Positions 33,337-42,087 of a stretch of DNA of 64,000 bases are shown piece by piece. Source of the DNA: Streptomyces uncialis (GTDB taxonomy: Bacteria > Actinomycetota > Actinomycetes > Streptomycetales > Streptomycetaceae); the NCBI RefSeq assembly GCF_036250755.1, contig NZ_CP109583.1, positions 1,674,001 to 1,738,000 on the forward strand. The letters run 5' to 3'. Positions within the stretch are counted from its first letter, which is position 1; each line of letters opens with the position of its first letter. The translations under genes and the position numbers were made by a program. The notes under the pieces were generated by a model, which worked only from the letters and a program-made list of their open reading frames with translations, was not told the DNA's origin and made no database searches.

Positions 33337-34349
33337 ACGCCACCGTCGTCGCCGTCGCGCTGTCGCTCGTCTCGGCCGTCGCGTACGCCGGTGCCGCCGT
33401 CACCCAGGAACGGCTCGCGTCGAGGACCGTCCGGGACCGCGGGATGCGGCGTCTGCTCGGCGCCTGGGCGTGGTGGGGGTCCGTCGGGCTGAACGCCTTC
33501 GGGGCGCTGCTGCATGTCGCGGCCCTGCGGTTCGGACCGCTGACGCTGGTGCAGCCGCTGGGCGCGCTGACACTGGTCGCCGCGGTGCCGCTGGGCGCGC
33601 GGCTCGCGGGGCGCCGGGTGAGCGGGGCGGAGTGGCGGGGCATCGCGCTGGCCCTCACGGGGCTCGCCGCACTGACGCTCGCCGCGTCGGGGCCCGCCCC
33701 GGACCAGACCCTGTCGCTGCCGGAGGCGCTGGCCGTCGCCGGGGTGACCACGCTGCTCATCGGGCTGCTGGCGCGGCCCGGCACCCGCCCGGGGCTGCGG
33801 CACGCCACCGCGTCCGGGGTCACCTCCGGGGTGGCCTCGGCGCTCACCCAGACGGTGACCGTCGCGGCGACCGACGGGTCGGAAGCGGTGCTGAGTGTGC
33901 GGACCGCCGTGGTCGCGCTGCTGGTCGCCGGGTTCGCCGCGGCGGGGCTGCTGCTCGCGCAGACCGCGTACCGCGGGGGGCTCGGCGCTCCGCTCGCGAT
34001 GCTCACCCTCGCCAATCCCGTGGCCGCGGCGGCGATCGGTCTCGTTCTCCTCGGGGAGGGGGTACGGGGTGGCGCGGCGGGGGTCGCGCTGGCCGTCGCG
34101 GGCGCGGTGGCCGCGGGGTGGGGGGTCCTGGTCCTCAGCAGGGCGGCCGGGGGCCGGGCGTCGGGTGTCGGCGGGGGGTCGCGGACCGTCGCGTCCGGGG
34201 CGGGCTTGGGTGGGCGTGTGCCTGCTCCCGGGCGGGTGCCTGCTCCCGGGCGGGTGCCCGGTCCCGGGCGGGGGGTCGGTCCCGGGCGGGGGGTCGGTGC
34301 GGAGGGCGCCGACGTGGACGGTCCGGCGCCGTTGAGCCCCACCCCCTGA
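33333..34349 (+). CDS. DMT superfamily (EamA-like) transporter
   Basis: A 338-residue membrane protein with nine to ten hydrophobic segments in two halves, as in drug/metabolite transporters. Segments include VALSLVSAVAYAGAAVTQE, FGALLHVAALRFGPLTLVQPLG (a DMT hallmark helix pair), ALALTGLAALTLAASG, AVAGVTTLLIGLLA, GLLLAQTAYRGGLGAPLAM and ANPVAAAAIGLVLLGEG. The C-terminal 55 residues are a low-complexity tail with repeated GRVPAPGR / GPGRGVG units. GTG 33333 is chosen because GGAGG is 5 bases upstream and the first helix begins there. The substrate is unknown; control by the divergent TetR through the 58-bp palindrome is likely. Confidence 0.8.
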   Translation: MNATVVAVALSLVSAVAYAGAAVTQERLASRTVRDRGMRRLLGAWAWWGSVGLNAFGALLHVAALRFGPLTLVQPLGALTLVAAVPLGARLAGRRVSGAEWRGIALALTGLAALTLAASGPAPDQTLSLPEALAVAGVTTLLIGLLARPGTRPGLRHATASGVTSGVASALTQTVTVAATDGSEAVLSVRTAVVALLVAGFAAAGLLLAQTAYRGGLGAPLAMLTLANPVAAAAIGLVLLGEGVRGGAAGVALAVAGAVAAGWGVLVLSRAAGGRASGVGGGSRTVASGAGLGGRVPAPGRVPAPGRVPGPGRGVGPGRGVGAEGADVDGPAPLSPTP

Positions 34350-34379
34350 GCGGGGTCCTTACGGGGCCCCTCGTCCCTG

Positions 34380-34945
34380 GGTTTCCCCGGCCGAACGCAC
34401 TTGTTCCGGTGCGGGTCGGACGGGGGTGCGCAGTTCCCCGCGCCCCTGGGTACGCCCGGCTCGACGGACTTGTTCCTGCACCGTCGCTCGTGGGGTGCGC
34501 AGTTCCCCGCGCCCCTAGGTTTCGACCTGTGCCCGGGCTTGTTCCTGCGCCGTCGCTCGTGGGGTGCGCAGTTCCCCGCGCCCCTGGGTTTCGACCTGTG
34601 TCCGTACTTTTTCCTGTGCGGGCCGGACGCGGGTGCGCAGTTCCTCGCGCCCCTGGGTACGCCCGGCTGGGCGGGCTTGTTCCTGCGCCGTCGCTCGTGG
34701 GGTGCGCAGTTCCCCGCGCCCCTGGGTTTCGACCTGTGTCCGTACTTTTTCCTGTGCGGGCCGGACGCGGGTGCGCAGTTCCTCGCGCCCCTGGGTACGC
34801 CCGGCTCGGCGCGCTTGTCCCTGCGCCGTCGCTCGTGGGGTGCGCAGTTCCCCGCGCCCCTGGGTAGGCCCGGCTGGGCGGACTTGTTGCTGTGCCGTCG
34901 CTCGGTGGGTTCGCGCGGTTCCCCGCGCCCCTTTGGGGCGGTGCT
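34380..34945 (+). repeat. Repeat array D, forward arm (about 8 units)
   Basis: About eight units with a period near 70 bp carry GGTGCGCAGTTCC(C/T)CGCGCCCCT (first core at 34424). Box 1, ACTTGTTCCGGTGCGGGT at 34399-34416, opens the array and recurs in degenerate forms (TTGTTCCTGCGCCGTCGCTC). Two blocks near 34563-34700 and 34704-34840 are almost identical, indicating recent duplication. The arm faces the reverse arm that begins near 34970. Confidence 0.9.
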
Positions 34946-34969
34946 GCCGAGCGGACGCGGGCCTCGGGC

Positions 34970-35275
34970 GCCCCCGAAGGGGCGCGGGGAACTGCGCGAG
35001 GAACCAGGGGCCGTCCGCAGCCGAACGGGAACCGCAAGAGGCGCGACCCAAGGGGCGCGAGGAACTGCGCGAGCAGCCAAGGGCCGCCCGCAGCCGAACG
35101 GGAACCGCAAGGGGCGCGACCTCAGGGGCGCGGGGAACTGCGCGAACCCACCGAGCGACGGTGCAGGGACAAGCGCGTCCAGCCGGGCGCACCCAGGGGC
35201 GCGGGGAACTGCGCACCCACGAACGAACCCGCACCGGAACAAGTGCGTCCAGGTGGGGAACCCCAACGGCGCGGG
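34970..35275 (-). repeat. Repeat array D, reverse arm (about 4 units)
   Basis: Four units of the same family lie in opposite orientation, with AGGGGCGCGGGGAACTGCGC cores near 34978, 35048, 35125 and 35197. The array closes with ACCCGCACCGGAACAAGT (35227-35244), the exact reverse complement of the box that opens the forward arm at 34399. The two arms therefore form a nearly 0.9-kb inverted structure whose ends match over 22 bases. No gene lies inside; the GH4 gene begins 24 bases after it. Confidence 0.9.
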
Positions 35276-35298
35276 CGTACCGCATAGAGTGCGTAGGT

Positions 35299-36666
35299 AT
35301 GAGGCTCGCGATTCTCGGTGGCGGTGGCTTCCGCGTCCCCCTGGTCCACTCCGCACTCCTCGCGGACCGCGCCGAGGGCAGGGTCACGGAGGTCGCCCTC
35401 CACGACACCGACCCCCACCGCGCCGCGGCGATCGCCCGGGTCCTCGCGGAACAGGCCCAGCGGGCCGCCGAGGCCGACCCCACCGCTCCCCCGGCCCCCC
35501 GGCTCACCGTGACCGGTGACCTGGACACGGCCCTGCGCGGCGCGCACTTCGTGTTCTCGGCCATCCGCGTCGGCGGCCTCGCGGGCCGCGCCGCCGACGA
35601 ACGCGTCGCACTGGCCGAAGGCGTCCTCGGGCAGGAGACCGTGGGCGCCGGAGGCATCGCGTACGGGCTGCGGACGCTGCCCGTGACGGACCGGATCGCC
35701 CGCCGCGTCGCCGAGATCGCCCCGGACGCCTGGTTCATCAACTTCACCAATCCGGCGGGGCTCGTCACCGAGGCGATGTCCCGTCATCTGGGCGACCGGG
35801 TCATCGGCATCTGCGACTCCCCGGTGGGCCTCGGCCGCCGGGTCGCCCGTGCGCTGGGCGCGACCGGGCGCTCGGACGTCGAGGTCGACTACGTCGGGCT
35901 CAACCATCTGGGCTGGCTGCGCGGACTGCGGATCGACGGCGAGGACGAGCTGCCGCGGCTGTTCGCCTCCACCGCGCTGCTGGAGAGCTTCGAGGAGGGA
36001 CGGCTGTTCGGCGCGGACTGGCTCCGCGCGCTCGGCGCCGTACCGAACGAGTATCTGCACTACTACTACTTCAACCGTGAGGCGGTCCGCGCGTACCAGG
36101 CGGCGCCGCTGACCCGGGGGGCGTTCCTCGACGAGCAGCAGTCCCGGTTCTATGCCCGGGTCGCGGACCCGGGCATCCCCGCGCTGCGTGCCTGGGACGA
36201 GGTCCGGGCCGAACGCGAGGCCACCTATATGTCCGAGAGCCGGGAGGCGGCGGGCGCCGGGGAGCGCGACGAGGCGTCCCTCACCGAGTCCGGCGGCTAC
36301 GAGAAGGTCGCCCTCGCCCTGATGCGGGCCATCGCCCGGGACGAACGCGCCACCCTGGTCCTCAACGTCCGCAATCGTGGCGCGCTGCCCGGGCTCGACG
36401 CCGACGCGGTCGTCGAGACGCCCTGCCGGGTGGACGCGCACGGCGCCCACCCGCTGCCCGGCGGCCCGCTGCCCGCGCACGCGGCGGGGCTGGTGACGAG
36501 CGTGAAGGCGGTCGAGCGCGAGGTGATGGCCGCGGCGGACTCCGGTTCCCGGGCGACGGCCGTCAAGGCGTTCGCCCTGCACCCGCTGGTCGACTCCGTG
36601 TCCGTGGCACGGCGTCTGGTCGACGGATACGTGGCCGCGCACCCGGGGCTCGGCTATCTGACCTAG
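35299..36666 (+). CDS. Glycoside hydrolase family 4 (6-phospho-beta-glucosidase-like)
   Basis: A 455-residue NAD+ and metal-dependent GH4 enzyme, which cleaves glycosides by a redox-elimination mechanism. Seen are the Rossmann motif LAILGGGGFRVPLV, VTEVALHDTDPHRA, FVFSAIRVGGLAGRAADERVALAEGVLGQETVGAGGIAYGLRT, NFTNPAG (metal site), GICDSPVGLGRR with the Cys expected of GH4, YVGLNHLGWLRGL (catalytic/metal His) and NEYLHYYYF. Specificity for phosphorylated beta-glucosides is the usual annotation. ATG 35299 begins the Rossmann fold; the open frame further upstream crosses the repeat array and is spurious. TAGAGT 8 bases before the ATG may be a -10 box of a leaderless mRNA. No PTS gene is visible nearby. 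Confidence 0.9.
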   Translation: MRLAILGGGGFRVPLVHSALLADRAEGRVTEVALHDTDPHRAAAIARVLAEQAQRAAEADPTAPPAPRLTVTGDLDTALRGAHFVFSAIRVGGLAGRAADERVALAEGVLGQETVGAGGIAYGLRTLPVTDRIARRVAEIAPDAWFINFTNPAGLVTEAMSRHLGDRVIGICDSPVGLGRRVARALGATGRSDVEVDYVGLNHLGWLRGLRIDGEDELPRLFASTALLESFEEGRLFGADWLRALGAVPNEYLHYYYFNREAVRAYQAAPLTRGAFLDEQQSRFYARVADPGIPALRAWDEVRAEREATYMSESREAAGAGERDEASLTESGGYEKVALALMRAIARDERATLVLNVRNRGALPGLDADAVVETPCRVDAHGAHPLPGGPLPAHAAGLVTSVKAVEREVMAAADSGSRATAVKAFALHPLVDSVSVARRLVDGYVAAHPGLGYLT

Positions 36667-36748
36667 CCGGGCCGCCGCCCCGGGTGCGCCGCGGACATCC
36701 GGCGACGGGGAACCTCCCGCCGCCGACCCCTTACGTGAGCGAGTGGGC

Positions 36749-37618
36749 TCAGCTGTCGGAGCGCGGGGTCCCGCGGAAGACCTCGATGAGGCTCGCGTAG
36801 CTGGCACCGGCGTGCCCGGCGCCCCGGGCGCGTTCGGCCAGGGTCTGGACGAGGGCCGGCCATTCGGTGTCGACGCCCGCCGCCTCGCTCTCCCGCACCA
36901 GATACCTCATCGTGGCGAGATGGGTGTCGAGGGAGGCGTCCTCCGCCGGATACGCCCCCTTGTCGATCTGCCCGGCGTACTCGCTGACGAAGCCGGTGAC
37001 ACTCGCCACCCACTGGTTCGCGAACGGCGCGAACACGGACGCGTCGACCTTCGCGGCACCCAGCAGCGCGGCCCCGTGCAGGAACGCGTTCAGGGTGCCC
37101 CACATGACACCCAGCAGCGCGACGTCGTAGAGGGAGGCCAGCCCCGGGTCCTCCCCGAAGTAGACCCCGTTGCCGAGGCACTTCAGTGTCTCCTCGTGCC
37201 GCTCGAACGCGGAGGCCGATCCGCTGAACAGCAGGAACGCCTCCGGAGTCGCGATCACCCCGGGGACGGCCATGATCGCGCCGTCGAGGTGGTCGCTCGC
37301 CCACCCGGCGGTCTCACGTGCCTCGGCGGAGGTTCCCGAGGTCAGATTGACGAGGGTGCGCCCGGCCAGGTCGGCCCGGCGCGGGGCGAGTGTGTCCCGT
37401 ACGACGGTGTAGTCGGTCAGACAGACGACGACCAGGGAACTCGCCCGGACGGCGTCGCCGACGGTGGGTGCGACGACGGCGCCCCGCGCGGCGAGCGCGT
37501 CCGCCTTCCCCGGTGTGCGGTTCCAGACGGTGGTGGGGTGGCCGGCGTGGAGAAAGGCGGTGGCGAGGGCCTTGCCCATCAGCCCCAGCCCGATGACAGT
37601 AACGGGTTCGTTGGACAT
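36749..37618 (-). CDS. Imine reductase-like NAD(P)-binding oxidoreductase
   Basis: A 289-residue member of the beta-hydroxyacid dehydrogenase / imine reductase group. The N-terminal Rossmann fold has VTVIGLGLMGKALATAFLHAGHPTTVWNRTPGKADALAARGA, where NRTP indicates NADPH preference and is typical of imine reductases. VVVCLTDY, LVNLTSGTSAEARETAGWA and IMAVPGVIATPEAFLLFSGS are further imine-reductase-like motifs. The C-terminal all-helical dimerisation domain follows (LYDVALLGVMWGTLNAFLHGAAL). The catalytic Lys of true beta-hydroxyacid dehydrogenases is not obvious, which agrees with an imine reductase. ATG 37618. It is divergent from the SARP regulator gene over only 75 bases, suggesting joint control. 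Confidence 0.85.
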   Translation of the reverse strand: MSNEPVTVIGLGLMGKALATAFLHAGHPTTVWNRTPGKADALAARGAVVAPTVGDAVRASSLVVVCLTDYTVVRDTLAPRRADLAGRTLVNLTSGTSAEARETAGWASDHLDGAIMAVPGVIATPEAFLLFSGSASAFERHEETLKCLGNGVYFGEDPGLASLYDVALLGVMWGTLNAFLHGAALLGAAKVDASVFAPFANQWVASVTGFVSEYAGQIDKGAYPAEDASLDTHLATMRYLVRESEAAGVDTEWPALVQTLAERARGAGHAGASYASLIEVFRGTPRSDS

Positions 37619-37681
37619 GGGACGACTGTGCGTCAGGGGGGTTCCGCTCCGTCTCCGGAAAGGTTCCGGCACGGAGCCGGG

Positions 37682-37687
37682 TAACGT
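37682..37687 (+). promoter_or_regulatory. Candidate -10 box for a leaderless SARP mRNA
   Basis: TAACGT lies 6 bases before the GTG at 37694, and no Shine-Dalgarno is present. Transcription would start on or next to the start codon. The -35 region (about 37659-37664) does not match consensus, as is usual for activator-dependent promoters. Confidence 0.4.
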
Positions 37688-37693
37688 GGCCAG

Positions 37694-40600
37694 GTGCGTT
37701 TCGGGGTGCTGGGTCCGCTGGAGGTGCGGACAGGGGACGGTCGGCCCGTACGGGTGCGCGAGACCAGGCTCCGTACGCTGCTGACCGCGTTGCTGGTACG
37801 GCGCGGGCAGGTCGTGCCGGTGGACCGGCTGATCGACGATCTGTGGGGCGACGCGCCTCCCGTGAACGACGTGCGCACCCTGCGGTCCAAGGTGTCGCTG
37901 CTGCGGCGGACGCTGGAGGACGCCGAGCCGGGCGGACGCGATCTGCTGGTGTCCCGGCCGCCGGGGTACATGCTCCGGGTGGACGGCGACGCGGTCGACG
38001 CCGGACGCTTCGAGTCGCTGCTGGCGAAGGCCCGGACACTCACCGGTGACCCGCGTGCGAAGGCGGCGCTGCTCACCGAGGCGGTGGACCTGTGGCGGGG
38101 GCCGTCCGCCTTCGCCGACCACGCGGACGCGCCGTTCGTACAGGCCGAGGCCACACGGCTCGAAGAGCGGCGGCTGGCCGCCCTGGGCGAACTCGCCGGA
38201 GTACGGCTGGAGCTGGGCGAGCACGATGTGCTGGCGGGCGAGCTGGGGGAACTGGTCGCGGCGCATCCGCTGCACGAGGGGCTGCGTGCCGCGCAGGTCC
38301 GTGCCCTGTACCGGTCGGGCCGTCAGAGCGAGGCGCTGGCGAGCCTCGGGGATCTGCGTGACCAGCTCCGGACCGAACTCGGCATCGACCCCGGGCCCGA
38401 GCTCACCGGGCTGCGTCAGTCGATCCTCCGGCAGGACACCGCCCTCGCCGCCGTACCCGTGCGGACGGTCCCGCGCGGCAATCTCCCCGCCCCGCTCACC
38501 GCGCTGATCGGCCGGGACGAGGACGTCCGCCGGATCGGCGCGCTGCTGGCGTCCGAGCGGCTGGTGACCCTGACGGGGACGGGCGGGGTGGGCAAGACCC
38601 GGCTGGCCCTTGAGGTGGCCGCGCGCCGGGCGGGGGACTTCCCGGACGGCGCCTGGCTGGTGGAGCTGGCCGCCGCGCGCTCCGGCGCCGAGGTGCGGGA
38701 GGCCGTCGCGGCGGCGCTCGAACTGCGGGACGACGGCGGTACCCCGGCGCGCGCACCGGTCGACCGGCTCGCCGACGCCGTCGCGAGGCGGCGGCTGCTG
38801 CTGGTGCTGGACAACTGCGAGCACCTGGTGGAGCCCGTCGCGGAGCTGACCGCGCGGCTGCTGCGCGCGGCGCCCGGGTTGCGGGTGCTGGCCACCAGTC
38901 AGGAACCGCTGGCGGTCGGCGGCGAGCACCACTGGCCCGTTCTCCCGCTGGACCTGCCCGGGCCGGGCGCCGGGCGGCCGTCCGATTCGAGCGCCGTGCG
39001 GCTGTTCGTGGCCCGGGTCACGGCCGCCGCCCCCGGTTTCGCCCTGGGGCCCGGCAACGCGGAGGCCGTCGCCACGGTCTGCCGCCGACTGGACGGTATC
39101 CCGCTCGCGCTGGAGATGGCCGCCGCGCGGGTGCGGGTCATGCCGGTGGGCGACCTCGCGGACCGGCTCGACGACCGGTTCCGGGTCCTCACCGCGGCCC
39201 TGCGCGGCGTACCGGAACGCCAGCGCACCCTGCGCGCCACGATCGACTGGAGCTGGGGGCTGCTCGGCGGCGACGAACAGGTGGTGCTGCGCAGGCTGGC
39301 CGTGTCCGTGGACGGCTGCACGCTCCTGGCCGCCGAGGCCGTCTGCGCCGGGGACGGGGTACGGGCCGGGGACGTGCTCGGTCTGCTCGGACGGCTGGTC
39401 GACCGTTCCCTGGTCGTCCACCGGGACGGCCAGTACCGGCTGCTGGAGTCCGTCGCGGCCTACGGTCTGGAACGGCTCGCGGAATCCGGGGAGGAACAGC
39501 GGGTGCGCGACCGGCATCTCGACCACTACGTCGGTCTCGTCGAGCGTCTCGCTCCCCTGCTGCGGGGCCACGAACAGCGCGGCAGGCTGGAGGAGATGGA
39601 CGCCGAGGCCGCGAACCTCCGCGCGGCCCTCGCGTACGCCGTCCGCCGGGGCGGCGCGGACAAGGCGCTGCGACTGGTGGACGCGGCCTGCTGGTACTGG
39701 TTCCTGCGCGGCCGGTTCGCGGAGGCGGGGCGCGCCCTGGATCTCGCCCTGTCGGGCGGGGGCGGCCCCGGGCCGAGGGCCGCGGCGCGGGCCTGGCGGG
39801 CGGGGATGTCGCTGCTGCTGCACGACACGGCGGACGCCGGGGACCGGTCCGTGCTCGCGTGGTACGACGCGGGGGACGATCCGGCGGGCGGGGCGCGGGC
39901 GCGGTGGTTCCTGGCGCTGGGGAGGACCGGGTTCGGTGATTCCGGGGAGACGTTCGGCCTCGTGGACCGGGCGTATGCCGGGTTCCGCTCGCTGGGCGAC
40001 CGCTGGGGGACGGCCGCCGCGCTGACGGTCCGTGCCGAGATCGACCTGTACCAGGGGAACCTGGGGCCCGCGCGGGACGACGCGGAGCGGGCGTACGCGC
40101 TGTTCCGGGAACTCGGCGACGGATGGGGCGAGTTGCATGCCGCCCGGACGCTCGGCGACCTGGCCGAGTTCACCGGCGACTACGGGACGTCCGCACGGCT
40201 GCGCCAGGACGGTCTGCGGCTGGCGGAGCGCCTGAAGCTGTGGAACGTGGCGTCCGGGATGCTGGCCCGGCTCGGCCGTACGGCGCTGCTGACCGGCGAC
40301 CTGGACCGGGCGGAGGATCTCCACCGGCGGGCCAGGCGGCTCGCGGTGGCGCATTCCCATGAGCGCGGCGAGGAGTTCGCCGAGGTGGGTCTGGGGCTGG
40401 TGGCGCGGCACCAGGGCAGGCTGGACGACGCCGAGGCGCATCTGCGGGCGTGGCTGGACTGGTGCCGCCGGTGGGAGGGCGACCACGGGGTGGCGCTGAT
40501 CCTGGCCGAGCTGGGTTTCATCGCCGAGCAGCGGGGCGATGCCGGGACCGCGCTGGAGGCGCACCGGGAGGGGCTGGAGCACGCCCGCCGCACCGGCGAC

Positions 40601-40930
40601 CGGCGGGCCCTCGCCCGCGCCTTCGAGGGCCTGGCCGGTGCGCACGCGCTCGCGGGCGACCACGAGGAGGCCGCCGGGCTGCTGGGGACGGCGACCGCGC
40701 TGCGCGAGGCGGTCGGTATGCCGCTGCCGGCCGGTGAGCGCGGTGACGTGGACCGGATCACCACGGCCGTGCGCCGCTCCCTGGACACGGCGTCCTTCGA
40801 GTCCGCCTTCGGGCGGGGCGCGGAGCGGGCCGGGGCGCAGGCGGTTCCGGCCCCCGCCGCGTCCGGCGGCCCGGGGCTCCTCGGCAGGGGGTCGGGGAAT
40901 CCGCGGAGGCCCGAGGCGGAGCCCTCCTGA
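37694..40930 (+). CDS. AfsR/SARP-family regulator with NB-ARC and TPR domains
   Basis: A 1078-residue regulator of the AfsR type. Residues 1-90 are an OmpR-like winged helix (MRFGVLGPLEVRTGDGRPV, LVRRGQVVPVDRLIDDLWGDAPP, LRSKVSLLRRTLE, PPGYMLRVDGDAVDAGRFE). The bacterial transcriptional activation domain follows to about 250 (LWRGPSAFADHADAPFVQAEATRLEERRLAALGELA, HPLHEGLRAAQVRALYRSGRQSEALA). An NB-ARC ATPase starts with GTGGVGKTRLALEVA and has LLLVLDNCEHLVEPVAEL. The C-terminal third is TPR-like (about 600-1000). SARPs activate secondary-metabolite genes by binding direct repeats. The gene is next to an imine reductase rather than a recognisable biosynthetic cluster, so it may be pleiotropic or may control the divergent gene. 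Confidence 0.92.
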   Translation: MRFGVLGPLEVRTGDGRPVRVRETRLRTLLTALLVRRGQVVPVDRLIDDLWGDAPPVNDVRTLRSKVSLLRRTLEDAEPGGRDLLVSRPPGYMLRVDGDAVDAGRFESLLAKARTLTGDPRAKAALLTEAVDLWRGPSAFADHADAPFVQAEATRLEERRLAALGELAGVRLELGEHDVLAGELGELVAAHPLHEGLRAAQVRALYRSGRQSEALASLGDLRDQLRTELGIDPGPELTGLRQSILRQDTALAAVPVRTVPRGNLPAPLTALIGRDEDVRRIGALLASERLVTLTGTGGVGKTRLALEVAARRAGDFPDGAWLVELAAARSGAEVREAVAAALELRDDGGTPARAPVDRLADAVARRRLLLVLDNCEHLVEPVAELTARLLRAAPGLRVLATSQEPLAVGGEHHWPVLPLDLPGPGAGRPSDSSAVRLFVARVTAAAPGFALGPGNAEAVATVCRRLDGIPLALEMAAARVRVMPVGDLADRLDDRFRVLTAALRGVPERQRTLRATIDWSWGLLGGDEQVVLRRLAVSVDGCTLLAAEAVCAGDGVRAGDVLGLLGRLVDRSLVVHRDGQYRLLESVAAYGLERLAESGEEQRVRDRHLDHYVGLVERLAPLLRGHEQRGRLEEMDAEAANLRAALAYAVRRGGADKALRLVDAACWYWFLRGRFAEAGRALDLALSGGGGPGPRAAARAWRAGMSLLLHDTADAGDRSVLAWYDAGDDPAGGARARWFLALGRTGFGDSGETFGLVDRAYAGFRSLGDRWGTAAALTVRAEIDLYQGNLGPARDDAERAYALFRELGDGWGELHAARTLGDLAEFTGDYGTSARLRQDGLRLAERLKLWNVASGMLARLGRTALLTGDLDRAEDLHRRARRLAVAHSHERGEEFAEVGLGLVARHQGRLDDAEAHLRAWLDWCRRWEGDHGVALILAELGFIAEQRGDAGTALEAHREGLEHARRTGDRRALARAFEGLAGAHALAGDHEEAAGLLGTATALREAVGMPLPAGERGDVDRITTAVRRSLDTASFESAFGRGAERAGAQAVPAPAASGGPGLLGRGSGNPRRPEAEPS

Positions 40931-41109
40931 CGGGCCGCGCGCACGGTGTGCCGGTGTCCAGGGTCTGGAAGGCCGTGCGCCATCCGCTCCCGGGCGAGCG
41001 CGGCGCGGTGGGGTTCGGTGCGCGACGCGGGTCGGTGCGCGACGCGGCGGGCGTCACCGGCCGTTCGGACGACGGGGTCGGTGCGGTAGGGGCGGGACCG
41101 GTGGCGGGC

Positions 41110-41712
41110 CTACCGGTCGACTCCCGCCGGGGCGTGGGCGAGGCCGGCGGTCAGGGTGTCCAGGGCGGGGGGCGGGGTCAGGGAGCCGCCCAGTACCGCG
41201 GAGAAGCGGTCGACGACCTGGGTGACCGCCACCGCCGCCTCGGGGTCGAGGGTGAGGGCGCCGTCGGCCGTTACGGTGATCTGCCGGTCGAGGGTGAACC
41301 AGCCCTGGACGACATGGTCCGCGCCCATCGAGTTGAGCACGGGCCGCAGCGCGTAGTCGATGGCGAGGACGTGTGCGGTGGTGCCCCCGGTGGCCAGCGG
41401 CAGCACCGTCTTCCCGGTGAGGGCGTACTGCGGCAGCAGGTCCAGCAGTGTCTTGAGGAGTCCCGAGTAGGCGGCCTTGTACACGGGTGTGCCGATGACG
41501 ACCCCGTCGGCGCGGGCGAACAGCGAGGTGGTGTGCCGGATCGCGGGGTGCCCGAAGTCCGCCCCGAGCAGGGCCTCGGGCGGCAGTGTGCGTACGTCCA
41601 GCGGTATGACGTCATGGCCCTGTTCCCGTAGCCGGGTGTCGAGATGACGCAGCAGCCGTGCGGTGCGGGAGGTGGCGGAGGGGCTTCCGGAGACGGACAG
41701 GACGGTGGCCAT
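41110..41712 (-). CDS. ssuE: NADPH-dependent FMN reductase (SsuE-like)
   Basis: A 200-residue flavodoxin-like reductase. The phosphate-binding loop SVSGSPSATSRTARLLRHL opens the protein; ARADGVVIGTPVYKAAYSGLLKTLLDLLPQYALTGKTVLPLATGGT is the conserved SsuE/MsuE core, and MGADHVVQGWFTLDRQI follows. SsuE supplies reduced FMN to alkanesulfonate monooxygenase (SsuD) for sulfur scavenging. ATG 41712 is used because GAAGGA lies about 9 bases upstream and homology starts there. No ssuD or transporter gene is adjacent. A Cys-bearing leader peptide 285 bases upstream on the same strand ties it to sulfur-starvation control. Confidence 0.88.
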   Translation of the reverse strand: MATVLSVSGSPSATSRTARLLRHLDTRLREQGHDVIPLDVRTLPPEALLGADFGHPAIRHTTSLFARADGVVIGTPVYKAAYSGLLKTLLDLLPQYALTGKTVLPLATGGTTAHVLAIDYALRPVLNSMGADHVVQGWFTLDRQITVTADGALTLDPEAAVAVTQVVDRFSAVLGGSLTPPPALDTLTAGLAHAPAGVDR

Positions 41713-41996
41713 GGGGAGTCCTTCGGGCTGGGGATGCGGGTGGCTCGGGCGCGCGCGGTACGGCACGCGCCGGACGGTCGCGGACATCGGCGGACACGTG
41801 TCACGGACGGTCCGGGAACCCTCGGCGCTGGGAATTCCCGGGGCGGGGGACGACGGCGCCCGGGAGTGCGCGGGCGGCGGACGGGACGTACCGGCGTGGA
41901 TGCCGGGTACGGGTGCCGGGGAGGCGGACCGGGGCGGCCGGGGGGTGGTTCAGCCGTGGCGCGCGGGGCGCGCTCGCGGGGGCCGGGGGCTCCGGG

Positions 41997-42080
41997 TCAG
42001 CGGGTGGGACGACAGAAGGCGCTGGAGACACGCGCGAGGTCGACATGGCGTCGCCGCGTGAGTTCCTGTCGTCGCTTCAT
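41997..42080 (-). CDS. Cysteine-type attenuation leader peptide upstream of ssuE
   Basis: A 27-residue peptide beginning MKRRQELTRRRHVDLARVSS and ending AFCRPTR. It matches the short 'RRxHVDLxRVSSAxCR' leader peptides found upstream of sulfur-assimilation genes in actinomycetes, with a single Cys near the end. Start ATG 42080, stop TGA 41997-41999. There is no Shine-Dalgarno; instead, a good promoter ends 7 bases before the ATG, so the transcript is probably leaderless. Ribosome stalling at the Cys codon would couple cysteine supply to expression of ssuE, which begins 285 bases downstream. Confidence 0.75.
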   Translation of the reverse strand: MKRRQELTRRRHVDLARVSSAFCRPTR

Positions 42081-42087
42081 ACGGCCG

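Noticed and set aside
34401..35519. Long frames through array D, including an apparent 245-residue N-terminal extension of the GH4 protein
   Set aside because: All residues before 35299 are translated repeats such as GAQFPAPLG. The Rossmann fold starts at ATG 35299.
37619..40663. A minus-strand frame continuing the imine reductase gene upstream to about 1300 residues
   Set aside because: It is antisense to the SARP/AfsR-like gene, whose plus-strand protein has clear domains. The reductase homology begins at ATG 37618.
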